A stretch of DNA of 50,295 nt, from contig JASJEC010000087.1 of assembly GCA_030064845.1 (NCBI GenBank), positions 1 to 50,295 on the forward strand, written 5' to 3'. The DNA is from Kiloniellales bacterium. Its GTDB lineage: Bacteria > Pseudomonadota > Alphaproteobacteria > Kiloniellales > JAKSDN01. The notes beneath the pieces were generated by a model that saw nothing but the letters and a program-made list of their open reading frames with translations, searched no databases and had not been told where the DNA came from. Of the stretch, positions 40,679 to 49,307 are shown piece after piece. The stretch's first letter is position 1; every line of letters begins with the position of its first letter. The position numbers and the translations under genes were made by a program.

Positions 40679-42127
40679 ATGACGGTGACCCTCGCGAGCC
40701 GAGACGACCTGACCCTCGACGCCTTCTTCCAGGTTGCCTGGCAGGCCCGGCCGGTAGCGCTCGACGACGCCGTGGTTCAGCGTATGACCGAGTGCCGGGC
40801 CGCCTTCCTCACGCTGCTCGATGCGGACGAGGACATCGTTATCTACGGTGTCACCTCCGGCTACGGCCAGATGGCGCACCTGCGTTTCACCCCGGAACAG
40901 CGCCGCGCCCACGCGCGCAAGCCGCCGTCGGCGGCGGCCGCGAGCTTCGGCCAGACCCTGCCAGAGCGGGTCGCCCGGGGAATCGTTCTGGCCCGGCTGG
41001 CCAACTTCATCGAGGGCCACGCCGCCATTTCCCCTGCGCTGGGCGTCGCGGTCGCCGGGCTGCTGGCCGGCGGGCCGCTGCCGCCGATACCCTGGGAAGG
41101 CAACGGCAGCCCCGGCGAGATCCTCGCCCTCTCCCACCTCTTCGGCCCCTTGGCCGCGCGCTTCGACCTGGCGGAGAAGGATTCCCTCTCGCTGGTGAAC
41201 GGCAGCCCCTGCGCCGCGGCGCTCCTGGCGGACGCGGTCCTGGCGGCGCGCGCACGCCTGGCGGTCGCGACCGAGGTCTTCGCCCTGGCCTACGAGGCGC
41301 TGCAGGCACCGCTCGGCCACCTCGACCCGGCGCTCGACAGCCTTTGGGAGGACCCCCACGAGGCCGCCGCCCTGCGCGCCCTGCGCCACTGGATCGATGA
41401 CGGGGCGGCCGATCCGGCGCGGCGCCGGCCCTATCAGGCGCCGGTCTCGTGGCGGATCGTGCCGCGGGTTCTCGGCCAGGCCGAGCGGGTCCTGTCCCAG
41501 GCGGAGGCCGCAGCCGCGACCTCCCTGCGCGCCGTCTCGGACAACCCGCTGTTCCTCGCGCCCGACGCGGACCACCCGCTCGGACGGGTGGTCTCGACCG
41601 GCGGCTACCACAACGCCCAGGCCTATCCAGCGCTCGACGCCCTGGCCGCGGCCTGGGCCGACCTGGCGATCCTGGCCGACCGGCAGGTGACCAAGCTGCT
41701 CGACGGCAAGGTGTCCAAGCTGCCCGACCACCTGCGGCGCGAGGAGGATGGCTACATCGGTTGCCTGGGCTTCACCGCCGTGGCCTTTGCCGAGCAGGCG
41801 CGCCACGCCGCCCAGCGCACCTTCCTGCCCGGCAGCGAGGGCGGCGGCTTCGGGCAGAACGACGTCCCGGCGCCCACCTTCCTGTCCTGGGCCAAGGAAG
41901 CCGAGGCGGGGCGCTGCCTCGACGCGGGGCTGGCCTGCCTCACCGTGATCGCCAGCCAGGCCTTCCACGCGACCGAGCGGGAGGCGCCGCCGCGTCTGCG
42001 TCCGCTGCTGAACGAGGTCCGCGAGCGCTTCCCGGTCATGACCGAGCAGCGGGCGCCTGGCCCGGAGGCCGGCGCCGTGCGGGAGATGATCACCGCCAAG
42101 GTGTTCGCCGGCGCCACCGTCGCCTGA
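40679..42127 (+). CDS. HAL/PAL-fold aromatic amino acid lyase homologue lacking the MIO triad
   Basis: This 482-residue protein follows the histidine/phenylalanine ammonia-lyase family end to end: VIYGVTSGYGQMA (with Tyr56), SLVNGSPCAAALL, SWRIVPRVLG, LRAVSDNPLF, STGGYHNAQAYPALD, VTKLLDGKVSKLP and ARHAAQRTFL. The Ala-Ser-Gly-Asp triad segment that normally cyclises into the MIO electrophile reads GNGSPGEILALSHL, so residues 144-146 are Ser-Pro-Gly. The QEDH base segment reads GQNDVPAP. MIO cannot form in the usual way, so the reaction must differ or be lost. AAGGAG lies upstream of the ATG at 40679. Confidence 0.8.
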   Translation: MTVTLASRDDLTLDAFFQVAWQARPVALDDAVVQRMTECRAAFLTLLDADEDIVIYGVTSGYGQMAHLRFTPEQRRAHARKPPSAAAASFGQTLPERVARGIVLARLANFIEGHAAISPALGVAVAGLLAGGPLPPIPWEGNGSPGEILALSHLFGPLAARFDLAEKDSLSLVNGSPCAAALLADAVLAARARLAVATEVFALAYEALQAPLGHLDPALDSLWEDPHEAAALRALRHWIDDGAADPARRRPYQAPVSWRIVPRVLGQAERVLSQAEAAAATSLRAVSDNPLFLAPDADHPLGRVVSTGGYHNAQAYPALDALAAAWADLAILADRQVTKLLDGKVSKLPDHLRREEDGYIGCLGFTAVAFAEQARHAAQRTFLPGSEGGGFGQNDVPAPTFLSWAKEAEAGRCLDAGLACLTVIASQAFHATEREAPPRLRPLLNEVRERFPVMTEQRAPGPEAGAVREMITAKVFAGATVA

Positions 42128-42281
42128 GGCACGCGCGCGCAGCGCAGGGGGCCGTTAAGCCTTCGGAAAACGTTTCGCCCGACTCTGCGCCTGGAAATCC
42201 TGAATTGTACCCCCGAGAGATCTTCTCGCTGGCCTGCAACGGCGCGCCGCGCCGGTATCAGGATTGCAAGGAGGACAGAGG

Positions 42282-42755
42282 ATGCTCGATATGCCGCACG
42301 ATAGCGTGCTGGAATTCGAAGAGTCGACGCTCGACGATCGGAGCCATGCGGAGATGCTGACCCTTTACCGCGAGTCGGCCGACACCATACGCTTCGCGAA
42401 GTCGCAGCAGTGGAAGTCGCTTGGCGCGACCCTGCTGATCTTCGGCGCGCTCATGGTGATCGCCGCCTATAACGCCTCCAATCTCCATCTGGTCCGCGGC
42501 ATGGTCGCGATATCCCTGCTGCTCAGCGCGGGATCGATCTACGCCCTGGTCATCTATCAGGTCTGGCAGAACACCGAGCGACAGAAGCTGCGGGCGATCT
42601 CGGGGAACCTCTCGTCCCTGTTGCGCGACGTGCGGGCGCTCAAGCCGCGCCTCGAGGCAAACATCTTCCGCTACCTGCTGCTGACCTTCATGCTGGTCAC
42701 CGTGGTGCTCGGCAACACGGTGGTGATCGCCGATCTCGCCAAGTACCTTTCTTGA
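42282..42755 (+). CDS. Small three-helix membrane protein of unknown function
   Basis: This 157-residue protein has a soluble acidic N-terminus (about 1-45) with a helical RESADTIRFAKSQQWKSL segment, then three predicted membrane helices (about 48-65, 73-95 and 130-152). The loop between the second and third is basic (ERQKLRAISGNLSSLLRDVR). The ATG at 42282 has GGAGG seven bases upstream. I do not recognise the family. It is followed 121 bases later by ruvX. Confidence 0.65.
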   Translation: MLDMPHDSVLEFEESTLDDRSHAEMLTLYRESADTIRFAKSQQWKSLGATLLIFGALMVIAAYNASNLHLVRGMVAISLLLSAGSIYALVIYQVWQNTERQKLRAISGNLSSLLRDVRALKPRLEANIFRYLLLTFMLVTVVLGNTVVIADLAKYLS

Positions 42756-42876
42756 TCCTCGACGGGGACACGGCGCAGGAACACAGTTTTTGTCGTTGCA
42801 AAGCGGCCGGCTTCCACCCCTTGATGGAGGCCTCCGCGCAAGGACGCCCGCCGAACCCCGGCCGAGAAAAGGCCCC

Positions 42877-43371
42877 ATGTCGATCTTCTCCCTCGAAGCC
42901 TTCGCCGCCGCCCTGCCCCGGCGGGGCCGGCTGCTCGGGGTCGATCTGGGCAGCAAGACGCTTGGCCTGGCGATCTCCGACGGCGCCCGGCGGGTCGCGT
43001 CTCCGCTCGAGACCCTTGTACGGGGCAAGTTCACCGCCGACGCAAAGTCCCTCGCCGGTCTCTGCGCCGAGCGCGAGGTCGCGGGGATCGTGATCGGCCT
43101 TCCGGTCAACATGGACGGCAGCGAGGGGCCGCGCTGCCAGTCGACCCGCCAGTTCGCCACTAATCTCGTCGAGCAGGCCGGATTGGACCTGCCGATCGCG
43201 TTCTGGGACGAGCGCTTGTCGACCGCCGCGGTCGAGCGGCTCCTGGTCAGCGAAGCGGACATGAGCCGAAGGCGCCGGGGCGAGGTCGTGGACAAGTTGG
43301 CGGCCGCCTACATCCTGCAGGGCGCCCTCGACGCCTTGGCCCGGCAGGCCGGCGCGGGCCCGGCAGCCTAG
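42877..43371 (+). CDS. ruvX: Holliday-junction resolvase RuvX / 16S rRNA maturation nuclease YqgF
   Basis: This 164-residue RNase H-fold protein has LLGVDLGSKTLGLAISDG (first catalytic Asp), the middle GIVIGLPVNMDGSEGPRC, and FWDERLSTAAVERLL with the later acidic residues. Length and motifs are those of YqgF/RuvX, which acts in pre-16S rRNA 5' maturation and may resolve junctions. In related bacteria ruvX often lies near pyrB; here they are separated by about 5.9 kb. Confidence 0.93.
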   Translation: MSIFSLEAFAAALPRRGRLLGVDLGSKTLGLAISDGARRVASPLETLVRGKFTADAKSLAGLCAEREVAGIVIGLPVNMDGSEGPRCQSTRQFATNLVEQAGLDLPIAFWDERLSTAAVERLLVSEADMSRRRRGEVVDKLAAAYILQGALDALARQAGAGPAA

Positions 43372-43381
43372 GCGAGACGCC

Positions 43382-44305
43382 ATGCTCGAGATCGCCCTCG
43401 CCATCGCTCCTGTCTTCCTGCTGATCCTGGTCGGCTACGCGCTCGCCGCCGGCGAACTGTTCAGCCAGATGTTCTGGCGCGGCGCCGAGCGCCTGACCTA
43501 TTTCGTGCTGTTCCCGGCCCTGCTGTTCACGACCCTCGCAAGCGCGCGCGTGGCGGTCCGCCAGGTCCTGCCGATGGCTGGGGCCATGGCGGCCGCGATC
43601 CTGGTGGTGGTCCTCCTGCTGCTGATCCTGCGGCCGACGCTGCTGCGCCGGGGTCACGAGTTCACCAGCCTCCTGCAGGGTGCGATCCGCTTCAACACCT
43701 ACATCGGTTTGGCCATCGTCTCGGCGCTCTACGGCGCGCCCGGGCTCGCCTTCGCGGCCGCAGCCATCGCGCTGATCGTCCCCCTGACCAACTTAATCTC
43801 CATCATTGCGCTGCTGCGCTACGGTGCCGGCCGGCGCGGCGCAGCCGGCGGCGCCCTGGTCAAGCTGGTGACCAATCCGCTGGTCGTCTCCTGCGCCGCC
43901 GGGATCGCGGTCAACCTGTCCGGCTGGCCGGTGCCGCCGGTGCTCGACGAGGGCCTCGCAATCCTGGCCCAGGGCGCCCTGCCCCTGGGCCTGCTGGCGG
44001 TCGGCGCGGGACTGGAGTTCGCCGCCGCTGCCGCCAACGGCGTGGGGCTGCTGCTGGCCAGCGTGATCAAGCTGGCCGCGCTCCCGGCGCTGACCTTCTG
44101 GGCCTGCGACCTGCTCGGCGTGAGCGGCATCGCGGCGGCCGTGGCCGTCCTGTTCAACGCCCTGCCGACGGCGCCCAGCGCCTTCGTCCTGGCGCGCCAG
44201 CTGGGCGGCGACGCGCGGCTAATGGCCAGCGTCATCACCATCCAGGTGGCGCTGGCGGCGCTGAGCCTGCCATTGACGGTGGCCCTGCTGCGCCACTTCG
44301 GCTGA
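43382..44305 (+). CDS. AEC-family (auxin efflux carrier-like) transporter
   Basis: This 307-residue protein has about ten membrane segments. Mem_trans family features include FPALLFTTLASARV, the NTYIGLAIVSALYG segment, and the C-terminal VLFNALPTAPSAFVLARQLG. Bacterial members export or import dicarboxylates and other organic anions, and the substrate is not evident. Only ten bases separate it from ruvX. A CaiB-type CoA-transferase gene follows on the same strand. Confidence 0.9.
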   Translation: MLEIALAIAPVFLLILVGYALAAGELFSQMFWRGAERLTYFVLFPALLFTTLASARVAVRQVLPMAGAMAAAILVVVLLLLILRPTLLRRGHEFTSLLQGAIRFNTYIGLAIVSALYGAPGLAFAAAAIALIVPLTNLISIIALLRYGAGRRGAAGGALVKLVTNPLVVSCAAGIAVNLSGWPVPPVLDEGLAILAQGALPLGLLAVGAGLEFAAAAANGVGLLLASVIKLAALPALTFWACDLLGVSGIAAAVAVLFNALPTAPSAFVLARQLGGDARLMASVITIQVALAALSLPLTVALLRHFG

Positions 44306-44401
44306 GGCGCGGGCGGTTCCGGCCCGGGCACCTTGACGATCCCCCAACATGGCCGCAGAACCTCGTCTGCACCGGCAGACCGCCGCTTGGGGAGAACCGC
44401 C

Positions 44402-45616
44402 ATGACCGCACCGCTCAAGGGCCTCCGCGTCTTCGACCTGACGCGCATCCTGGCCGGCCCGACCTGCACCCAGTTGCTGGGCGATCTGGGCGCCGACGTG
44501 ATCAAGATCGAGCGCCCAGGCCAGGGCGACGACACCCGCAAATGGGGCCCGCCCTTCGTCCGGGACGAGAGCGGCGCCGAGACCACGGAGAGCGCCTACT
44601 ACCTCTCCAGCAACCGCAACAAGCGCTCGGTCACCATCGACATCGCCAAGCCCGAGGGCCAGGCCCTGGCGCGCCGCCTGATCGCCCGCTCCGACATCCT
44701 GGTCGAGAACTTCAAGACCGGCGGCCTCGCCAACTACGGCCTCTCCTACGACGACCTCAAGGACGAGAACCCGAAGCTGATCTACTGCTCGATCACCGGC
44801 TTCGGCCAGACCGGCCCCTATGCGCCGCGCGCTGGCTACGACTATCTCGCCCAGGGCATGGGCGGCATCATGAGCCTGACCGGCGAGCCCGAGGGCGAGC
44901 CGATCAAGGTCGGCATCGGCATCGCCGACATCATGTGCGGCATGTACGCGGTCAGCGCCATCCTGGCCGCGCTCTACCGACGGGAGCAGACCGGACGGGG
45001 CCAGGCGGTCGACCTGGCGCTGCTCGACACCCAGGTCGCCTGGCTGACCTACGAGGGGCTGAACTACCTGACCTCGGGCGAGCTGCCGAAGCGACAGGGC
45101 AACGAGCACCCCAACATCGTGCCTTACAAGACGCTGCCATGCAGCGACGGCTACTTCATCCTGGCCGCCGGCAACGATCGCCAGTTCCAGCGCTTCTGCG
45201 CCTTCGCCGGCCGCCCCGAGCTGGCCGAGGACGCGCGCTTCACGTCCAACGCGCAGCGGGTCAGGAACCGCCGCGCGCTCTACGACCTCCTGCCCGAGGT
45301 AACCCGGCAGAAGACCGTCCGGGAATGGCTCGACGGCCTGGCCGAGCTCGGCGTGCCGGCCGGCCCGGTGCACACCCTCGACCAGGTCTTCGCCGACCCC
45401 CAGGTGCTGCACCGCGAGATGAAGGTCTCCGTGCCCTACGCCGGCGCGACGGGCGGCGCCGTCGACCTGATCGGCAACCCGATCAAGTTCTCCGAGAGCA
45501 GCATCGACTACCGCGACCCGCCGCCCAGGATGGGCGCAGATACTGATGCGGTGCTCAAGGAGGCTGGGCTAAGCATCCAGGAAATAGCGGATCTTAGGGC
45601 CGGTGAAGTGATCTAA
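44402..45616 (+). CDS. CaiB/BaiF-family (class III) CoA-transferase
   Basis: This 404-residue class III CoA-transferase has GLRVFDLTRILAGPTCTQLL, DLGADVIKIERPGQGDDTRK, SSNRNKRSVTIDIAKPEGQ and a QAVDLALLDTQVAW segment whose Asp is the acyl-carrying residue in the family. RPELAEDARF and GVPAGPVHTLDQVFADPQ are also standard. It moves CoA between organic acids; candidates include oxalate, succinate-type or acrylate-type acids, and sequence does not decide. The AEC transporter upstream may supply the acid (inference). Confidence 0.92.
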   Translation: MTAPLKGLRVFDLTRILAGPTCTQLLGDLGADVIKIERPGQGDDTRKWGPPFVRDESGAETTESAYYLSSNRNKRSVTIDIAKPEGQALARRLIARSDILVENFKTGGLANYGLSYDDLKDENPKLIYCSITGFGQTGPYAPRAGYDYLAQGMGGIMSLTGEPEGEPIKVGIGIADIMCGMYAVSAILAALYRREQTGRGQAVDLALLDTQVAWLTYEGLNYLTSGELPKRQGNEHPNIVPYKTLPCSDGYFILAAGNDRQFQRFCAFAGRPELAEDARFTSNAQRVRNRRALYDLLPEVTRQKTVREWLDGLAELGVPAGPVHTLDQVFADPQVLHREMKVSVPYAGATGGAVDLIGNPIKFSESSIDYRDPPPRMGADTDAVLKEAGLSIQEIADLRAGEVI

Positions 45617-45689
45617 CGCGCCTCGCCCATAGGTTTTGGCCAGAAGACAGCACGTGATTATTGTTATCGAGAACCGACCCAGTACGCGC

Positions 45690-46166
45690 TCAAACTGCCA
45701 ATTCCAGGACCACTCGGACGGCAATCGCAAAGGCCAATAGTCCGCCGCACAGAGACCAGGCGCGTTGGCGGCCGTATGCGGCAAGCCAATACGCCGAGGC
45801 TGAAATGGCCCCCATCAGCGACCAGAAGGCGATCCAGTCGAGATCCGGCCTGAAGTATCCGTACGCGGGAATGTTCCCAATCACAGCGCCGGCGATTGCA
45901 TAAGGGGGCCAGCCGCGCCAACCCAGGCGGTGAAAAGTCAGCGCAACCGGAAGCCCGCAGAAGAGGGTGAGCGGGACGGTCTGAAAGAGGGAAAAGACCG
46001 TCAGAAGACAGGCCAATGCGAAGAAATCTGAGGGGCTGCGCCAAGGAATACAGGCGGCCAAGGCGAACGCCGGTGCCGGTTGTGCCAGCAAGAGACCCAA
46101 GGCCGCTCGAGCAAAGTCGAGAGCATCTCCATTACTCGGAGCACGGTCGGCGGGGGCGAAGTTCAT
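45690..46166 (-). CDS. Small membrane protein of unknown function
   Basis: This 158-residue protein is very hydrophobic, with four or five segments (for example LACLLTVFSLFQTVPLTLFC, IAGAVIGNIPAYGYF and LLAFAIAVRVVLELAV). No family is recognised. The ATG at 46166 overlaps the stop of the SDR gene by ATGA, so it belongs to the GbsR-controlled run. The longer frame to 47651 only overlaps the SDR gene and is not coding. Confidence 0.7.
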   Translation of the reverse strand: MNFAPADRAPSNGDALDFARAALGLLLAQPAPAFALAACIPWRSPSDFFALACLLTVFSLFQTVPLTLFCGLPVALTFHRLGWRGWPPYAIAGAVIGNIPAYGYFRPDLDWIAFWSLMGAISASAYWLAAYGRQRAWSLCGGLLAFAIAVRVVLELAV

Positions 46167-47665
46167 TTCGCCAGCGCCTTCGGATCGATAAGCGGTGCGG
46201 GACTGCTCGCCTCGTCCTGCTTTAAATCTCGCCCCACGATCGCCGCCAGGGCCCCGTCGATCTCGGGGTAGCGGAAGCGATAGCCGCTGGCGATCGCCCG
46301 CGCCGGCAGGATGGTCTGGGCCCCCAACAGCAGCTCCTCGGCCATCTGGCCGAGGGCGAGCCGCAAGACCCAGGCCGGCACGGGCAGGACCACCGGGCGG
46401 TGCAGGGCGCGGCCCAGCGCGCGGGCGAAGTCCCGATTCGTGATCGCCTGCGGCGCCGTCGCGTTGACCGGGCCGGCAAAAGCGTCCTCGGCCAGGGCGT
46501 GGACGATCAGGCCGACCATGTCGTCCCGGTGGATCCAGGAGAAGCCCTGGGTCCCACTGCCGACCGGGCCGCCGAGGCCGAGCTCGAAAGGCAGCATCAT
46601 CTGTCCGAGGGCGCCGCCGTCGGCGTCGAGGACCAGGCCGATCCGCAGCGTGCAGACCCGCAGGCCCTGGGCTTCCGCGCGCCCGGCCTCGGCTTCCCAG
46701 GCCGAACAGACCGCATGGCCGAACGAGGGCCGCGGCTTGCTGCGTTCGGTGAAGCGCCCGGCCCCGCCGTGGCCGTAGTAGCCGAGCGCCGAGGCGCTCA
46801 CCAGGACACGGGGCTTGAGCCTCTGCCGGCCGATCCAGTCGACCAGCGCCCGGGTGCCCTCCACCCGGCTGTCCAGGATCCTGGCCTTCTTGGTGCGGGT
46901 CCAGCGGCCGTTCGCGACCGGCTCGCCGGCCAGGTGGATCACCCCGTCGAAGGCGACCCCTGGCGGCAACGCGTCCAGGGTCTCGATGCCGCGCAGCGCA
47001 CCGCCGAAGCCGCGCAGCTTGCGCCGGTCGCGAGTCAGGACCGTGACGTCGTGGCCGGCATCGATCAGGTCCTGGACCAGGCGCTGGCCGACGAAGCCGG
47101 TGCCACCTGTGACCAGGAGCGACCAGCGGCCCGGCAGCGCCGCGGCCGGGTTGTCGCGCGGCTCCCGGGCGCGCCGCGCCATGGCCGCCGAGCGCCGGCC
47201 GTCGCGCCAGGCCCAGAAGGCGCAACCGGCGGCGTAGAGCGTCATGGCCCAGGAGAGCCAGCCGCGCGGCTCCACGGCGAGGCCGGTCGGCCGCGCCGCC
47301 CACTCGGCCAGCACGGGCAGCAGCAGCGCGAGGATCGCCCCATAGGCGATCGCCAGGACCGTGTGGGTGACCCGCTCGCTCGGCGGCAGGTCGCGGGTCC
47401 GGTCTTCGACCAGGAAGTCCCACAGCGTGATCACGATCTCGGCCAGGAGGACCGCGCCGAAGACCCAGGCGAGGAGACCTTCCCAGGCGAGCCAACCGAA
47501 GGAGAGGAAGATCAGGACATAGAAGCCGTTGCGCCAGGCGTGGAGGCGCAGCTCGCGCGCGGCGCTTGCTTTCCAGGTCAGGCGCTCGGTGACCTCGTGG
47601 TGGTAGACGATGTCGAAGGCGCCGAGCGGCGCCTGAAAGAGCACGAGCCACAGCAGCGCTTCCAT
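46163..47665 (-). CDS. TIGR01777-type SDR epimerase fused to an N-terminal membrane domain
   Basis: This 500-residue protein begins with a membrane domain of about 165 residues with four to five helices and conserved-looking polar spots (IVYHHEVTERLTW, LHAWRNGFY, PPSERVTHTVL). From about 182 it is an extended SDR: GGTGFVGQRL (187-196), FDGVIHLAGEPV, VLVSASALGYYG with Ser and Tyr, and FSWIHRDDMVGLI. These are motifs of the TIGR01777/YfcH epimerase family, which is normally about 300 residues without a membrane part. The fusion tethers the enzyme to the inner membrane. The substrate is unknown. It starts one base after the DUF4166 gene. Confidence 0.85.
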   Translation of the reverse strand: MEALLWLVLFQAPLGAFDIVYHHEVTERLTWKASAARELRLHAWRNGFYVLIFLSFGWLAWEGLLAWVFGAVLLAEIVITLWDFLVEDRTRDLPPSERVTHTVLAIAYGAILALLLPVLAEWAARPTGLAVEPRGWLSWAMTLYAAGCAFWAWRDGRRSAAMARRAREPRDNPAAALPGRWSLLVTGGTGFVGQRLVQDLIDAGHDVTVLTRDRRKLRGFGGALRGIETLDALPPGVAFDGVIHLAGEPVANGRWTRTKKARILDSRVEGTRALVDWIGRQRLKPRVLVSASALGYYGHGGAGRFTERSKPRPSFGHAVCSAWEAEAGRAEAQGLRVCTLRIGLVLDADGGALGQMMLPFELGLGGPVGSGTQGFSWIHRDDMVGLIVHALAEDAFAGPVNATAPQAITNRDFARALGRALHRPVVLPVPAWVLRLALGQMAEELLLGAQTILPARAIASGYRFRYPEIDGALAAIVGRDLKQDEASSPAPLIDPKALAK

Positions 47666-47666
47666 C

Positions 47667-48353
47667 TCAGGTCTCCTCTTTCTCGAGCGTCTGAAACACC
47701 CCGTCCTGGAAGAAGGTCTCGCCGAACAGGCGGTGGCGGATGGTCATGGTGAAGCGGAAGCGGCCTTCCGGCTCGTCGCCGTGCTCCACCAAGGTCTCAC
47801 CGGGCGTAATCCAATCCGGCAGGGTCCAGCGCCGGCCGAGCCCTTCGATGAAGTAGCCACGGCTGCGGAAGCGGAGCCGGCCATCAGCCTCGAAGAGGTC
47901 GAGCCACATGCCGAGCCCGCCCGCCGTCACCTCGAGGAAGCCGCCCTCGGCGTCGCGGCACTTGGTCGAGGCGACGGTGACCGGCGGGCGGCCGGGAAAG
48001 CGGTAGCGGCGCTCCCAGGTGACGCCGTTGCGGCGCCGGTCCCGGAACACCCGCACCTCGACCGGCACGTCCCGGCCCCCGCCAGGCGCCAGCGGCGTGC
48101 CGAACAGCCGGCTCGCCTGGGCGAAGAGCCAGCCCAGCCGGGAGCAGCGCACCGCGCCCATCACCCCCCGATGATGAACCGGGCCGAGAGCGAGGGCCCG
48201 TGCGTCGAAGCGCGCCCGGATCGCCGGGCTGAGCCGGCCCCAGGCGGCGGGCCCCAGCGCCTCGGCGATCGCCGCCTCCGGCGCCAGGAGGGCGCGCGAA
48301 GACGGCGGCCCAGCCTCCGACACTCTCGCCAAAGTCGCGGTTCCGATGGTCAT
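47667..48353 (-). CDS. DUF4166-type protein
   Basis: This 228-residue protein has LSPAIRARFDARALALGP, FRDRRRNGVTWERRYRFPG, YFIEGLGRRWTLPDW and FRFTMTIRHRLFGETFFQDG, which fit the DUF4166 family. In other bacteria this domain occurs beside or fused to short-chain or saccharopine-type dehydrogenases, as here. No signal peptide or membrane helix is seen. Its chemical role is unknown. Confidence 0.8.
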   Translation of the reverse strand: MTIGTATLARVSEAGPPSSRALLAPEAAIAEALGPAAWGRLSPAIRARFDARALALGPVHHRGVMGAVRCSRLGWLFAQASRLFGTPLAPGGGRDVPVEVRVFRDRRRNGVTWERRYRFPGRPPVTVASTKCRDAEGGFLEVTAGGLGMWLDLFEADGRLRFRSRGYFIEGLGRRWTLPDWITPGETLVEHGDEPEGRFRFTMTIRHRLFGETFFQDGVFQTLEKEET

Positions 48354-48371
48354 GACGTCCCCCCGGGCGCG

Positions 48372-48566
48372 CTAGCGCGTTGTGCGCAGCGCCCACTTCT
48401 CGCGCCGGGCCCGGCGGTTCCGTTCGACGATGCCAGAAGGCTTGGCTTCGAGATCCGCCGCTCCCTGGGGGCGCGGCGGCAGCGGCTTGCGGACCCTGAG
48501 GTCGCGGGGATTGCGGAGGCCGAACCAGAGCCCGGCGAAGTCCGAGTCCCAGAAGCGTCGTGCCAT
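48372..48566 (-). CDS. Small basic protein of unknown function
   Basis: This 64-residue, Arg-rich protein (FWDSDFAGLWFGLRNPRDLR, then a C-terminal NRRARREKWALRTTR) has a good ribosome site (AAGGAG six bases upstream). It lies 18 bases before the DUF4166 gene and just downstream of a candidate operator at 48589-48606, so it is the first gene of the repressed run. No family is recognised. Confidence 0.55.
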   Translation of the reverse strand: MARRFWDSDFAGLWFGLRNPRDLRVRKPLPPRPQGAADLEAKPSGIVERNRRARREKWALRTTR

Positions 48567-48588
48567 TGCTTGCTCCTTAATTCTGTTG

Positions 48589-48606
48589 TTTCTGTTCAGA
48601 CTGAAA
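48589..48606. promoter_or_regulatory. Operator-like palindrome TTTCTGTTCAGACTGAAA
   Basis: This 18-base inverted repeat matches the site at 49202-49219 at 16 of 18 positions. It lies 23 bases upstream of the small-gene ATG, between that gene and the GbsR-type regulator gene, a normal place for a repressor site. Confidence 0.7.
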
Positions 48607-48648
48607 CATCTTGGCAAAATTTTTTGGCCCCTTCTTGCCGCGACTGCG

Positions 48649-49185
48649 TCAGCTCGCGGGCGATTTGCCGACGAACTTGGCGATCCGGCCGCCCATCTTC
48701 ATGAGGGCGAGCAGAGTCGCCTTGGGCAGGCCCGAGACCTGCTCGTACCAGCCGGTCAGGCGCTCGAGAAAACCCAGCATGTTGGCGATCCGCTCCTTGA
48801 CCACGGCCGGCGTCTCGGAATCCGCGTCGGACTCGAGGACGCACTGACGCAGCATGGTCAGGGTCGGATCGATTTCGCGGCGCTTGCGCTGCTCGACGAT
48901 GACCGTGAGCATCTGCCAGAGATCCTGCTGGGCCTCGAAGTGGTCGCGCCGGTCGCCGAGGTTGTGGGTCGCCCGCACGAGGCCCCAGGACTGCAGCTCG
49001 CGCAGGCTGGTACTGACATTGGACCGCGCGATCGACAGGGTCTCGGCGATCTCCTCCGCCGGCAGGGGCTGGGGCGCCAGGTAGAGCAGCGCGTGTATCT
49101 GGGCGATCGAGCGGTTGGTGCCCCAGCGGGCCCCCATCTCCCCCCAGTGGAGGACGTAGCGTTCCATGACCGGCGTGAGCTTCAT
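48649..49185 (-). CDS. GbsR/MarR-family transcriptional regulator
   Basis: This 178-residue regulator has a winged helix-turn-helix in its first half (NRSIAQIHALLYLA, LPAEEIAETLSIARSNVSTS, LRELQSWGLVR) and a helical C-terminal half with the long GbsR-type dimerisation region. The GDRRDHFEAQQDLWQM segment is typical of the group. GbsR regulates choline/betaine genes in Bacillus; the effector here is unknown. A palindrome at 49202-49219 lies 17 bases before its own start, and a near-copy lies before the genes downstream, so it probably controls both. Confidence 0.9.
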   Translation of the reverse strand: MKLTPVMERYVLHWGEMGARWGTNRSIAQIHALLYLAPQPLPAEEIAETLSIARSNVSTSLRELQSWGLVRATHNLGDRRDHFEAQQDLWQMLTVIVEQRKRREIDPTLTMLRQCVLESDADSETPAVVKERIANMLGFLERLTGWYEQVSGLPKATLLALMKMGGRIAKFVGKSPAS

Positions 49186-49201
49186 CAGTCGTCTTCAGTC
49201 T

Positions 49202-49219
49202 TTTCTGTTGAGACAGAAA
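49202..49219. promoter_or_regulatory. Operator-like palindrome TTTCTGTTGAGACAGAAA
   Basis: Perfect 7-base arms TTTCTGT and ACAGAAA around TGAG, 17 bases upstream of the regulator's ATG. An extra half-site ACAGAAA follows at 49222-49228. It is the better of two matching sites and suits autoregulation. Confidence 0.75.
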
Positions 49220-49307
49220 TTACAGAAATAGCCCCTCGGTGTCAAGTTTCCCGGATCGCCTCCTTCTCCTTGCGACTCGCCCCGGGTGCTGTCATAACGG
49301 CGCTTTA

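Noticed and set aside
40040-41968. 642-codon minus-strand frame over the lyase-like gene
   Set aside because: Only its last 175 codons are real (pyrophosphatase); the rest is antisense to a well-supported gene.
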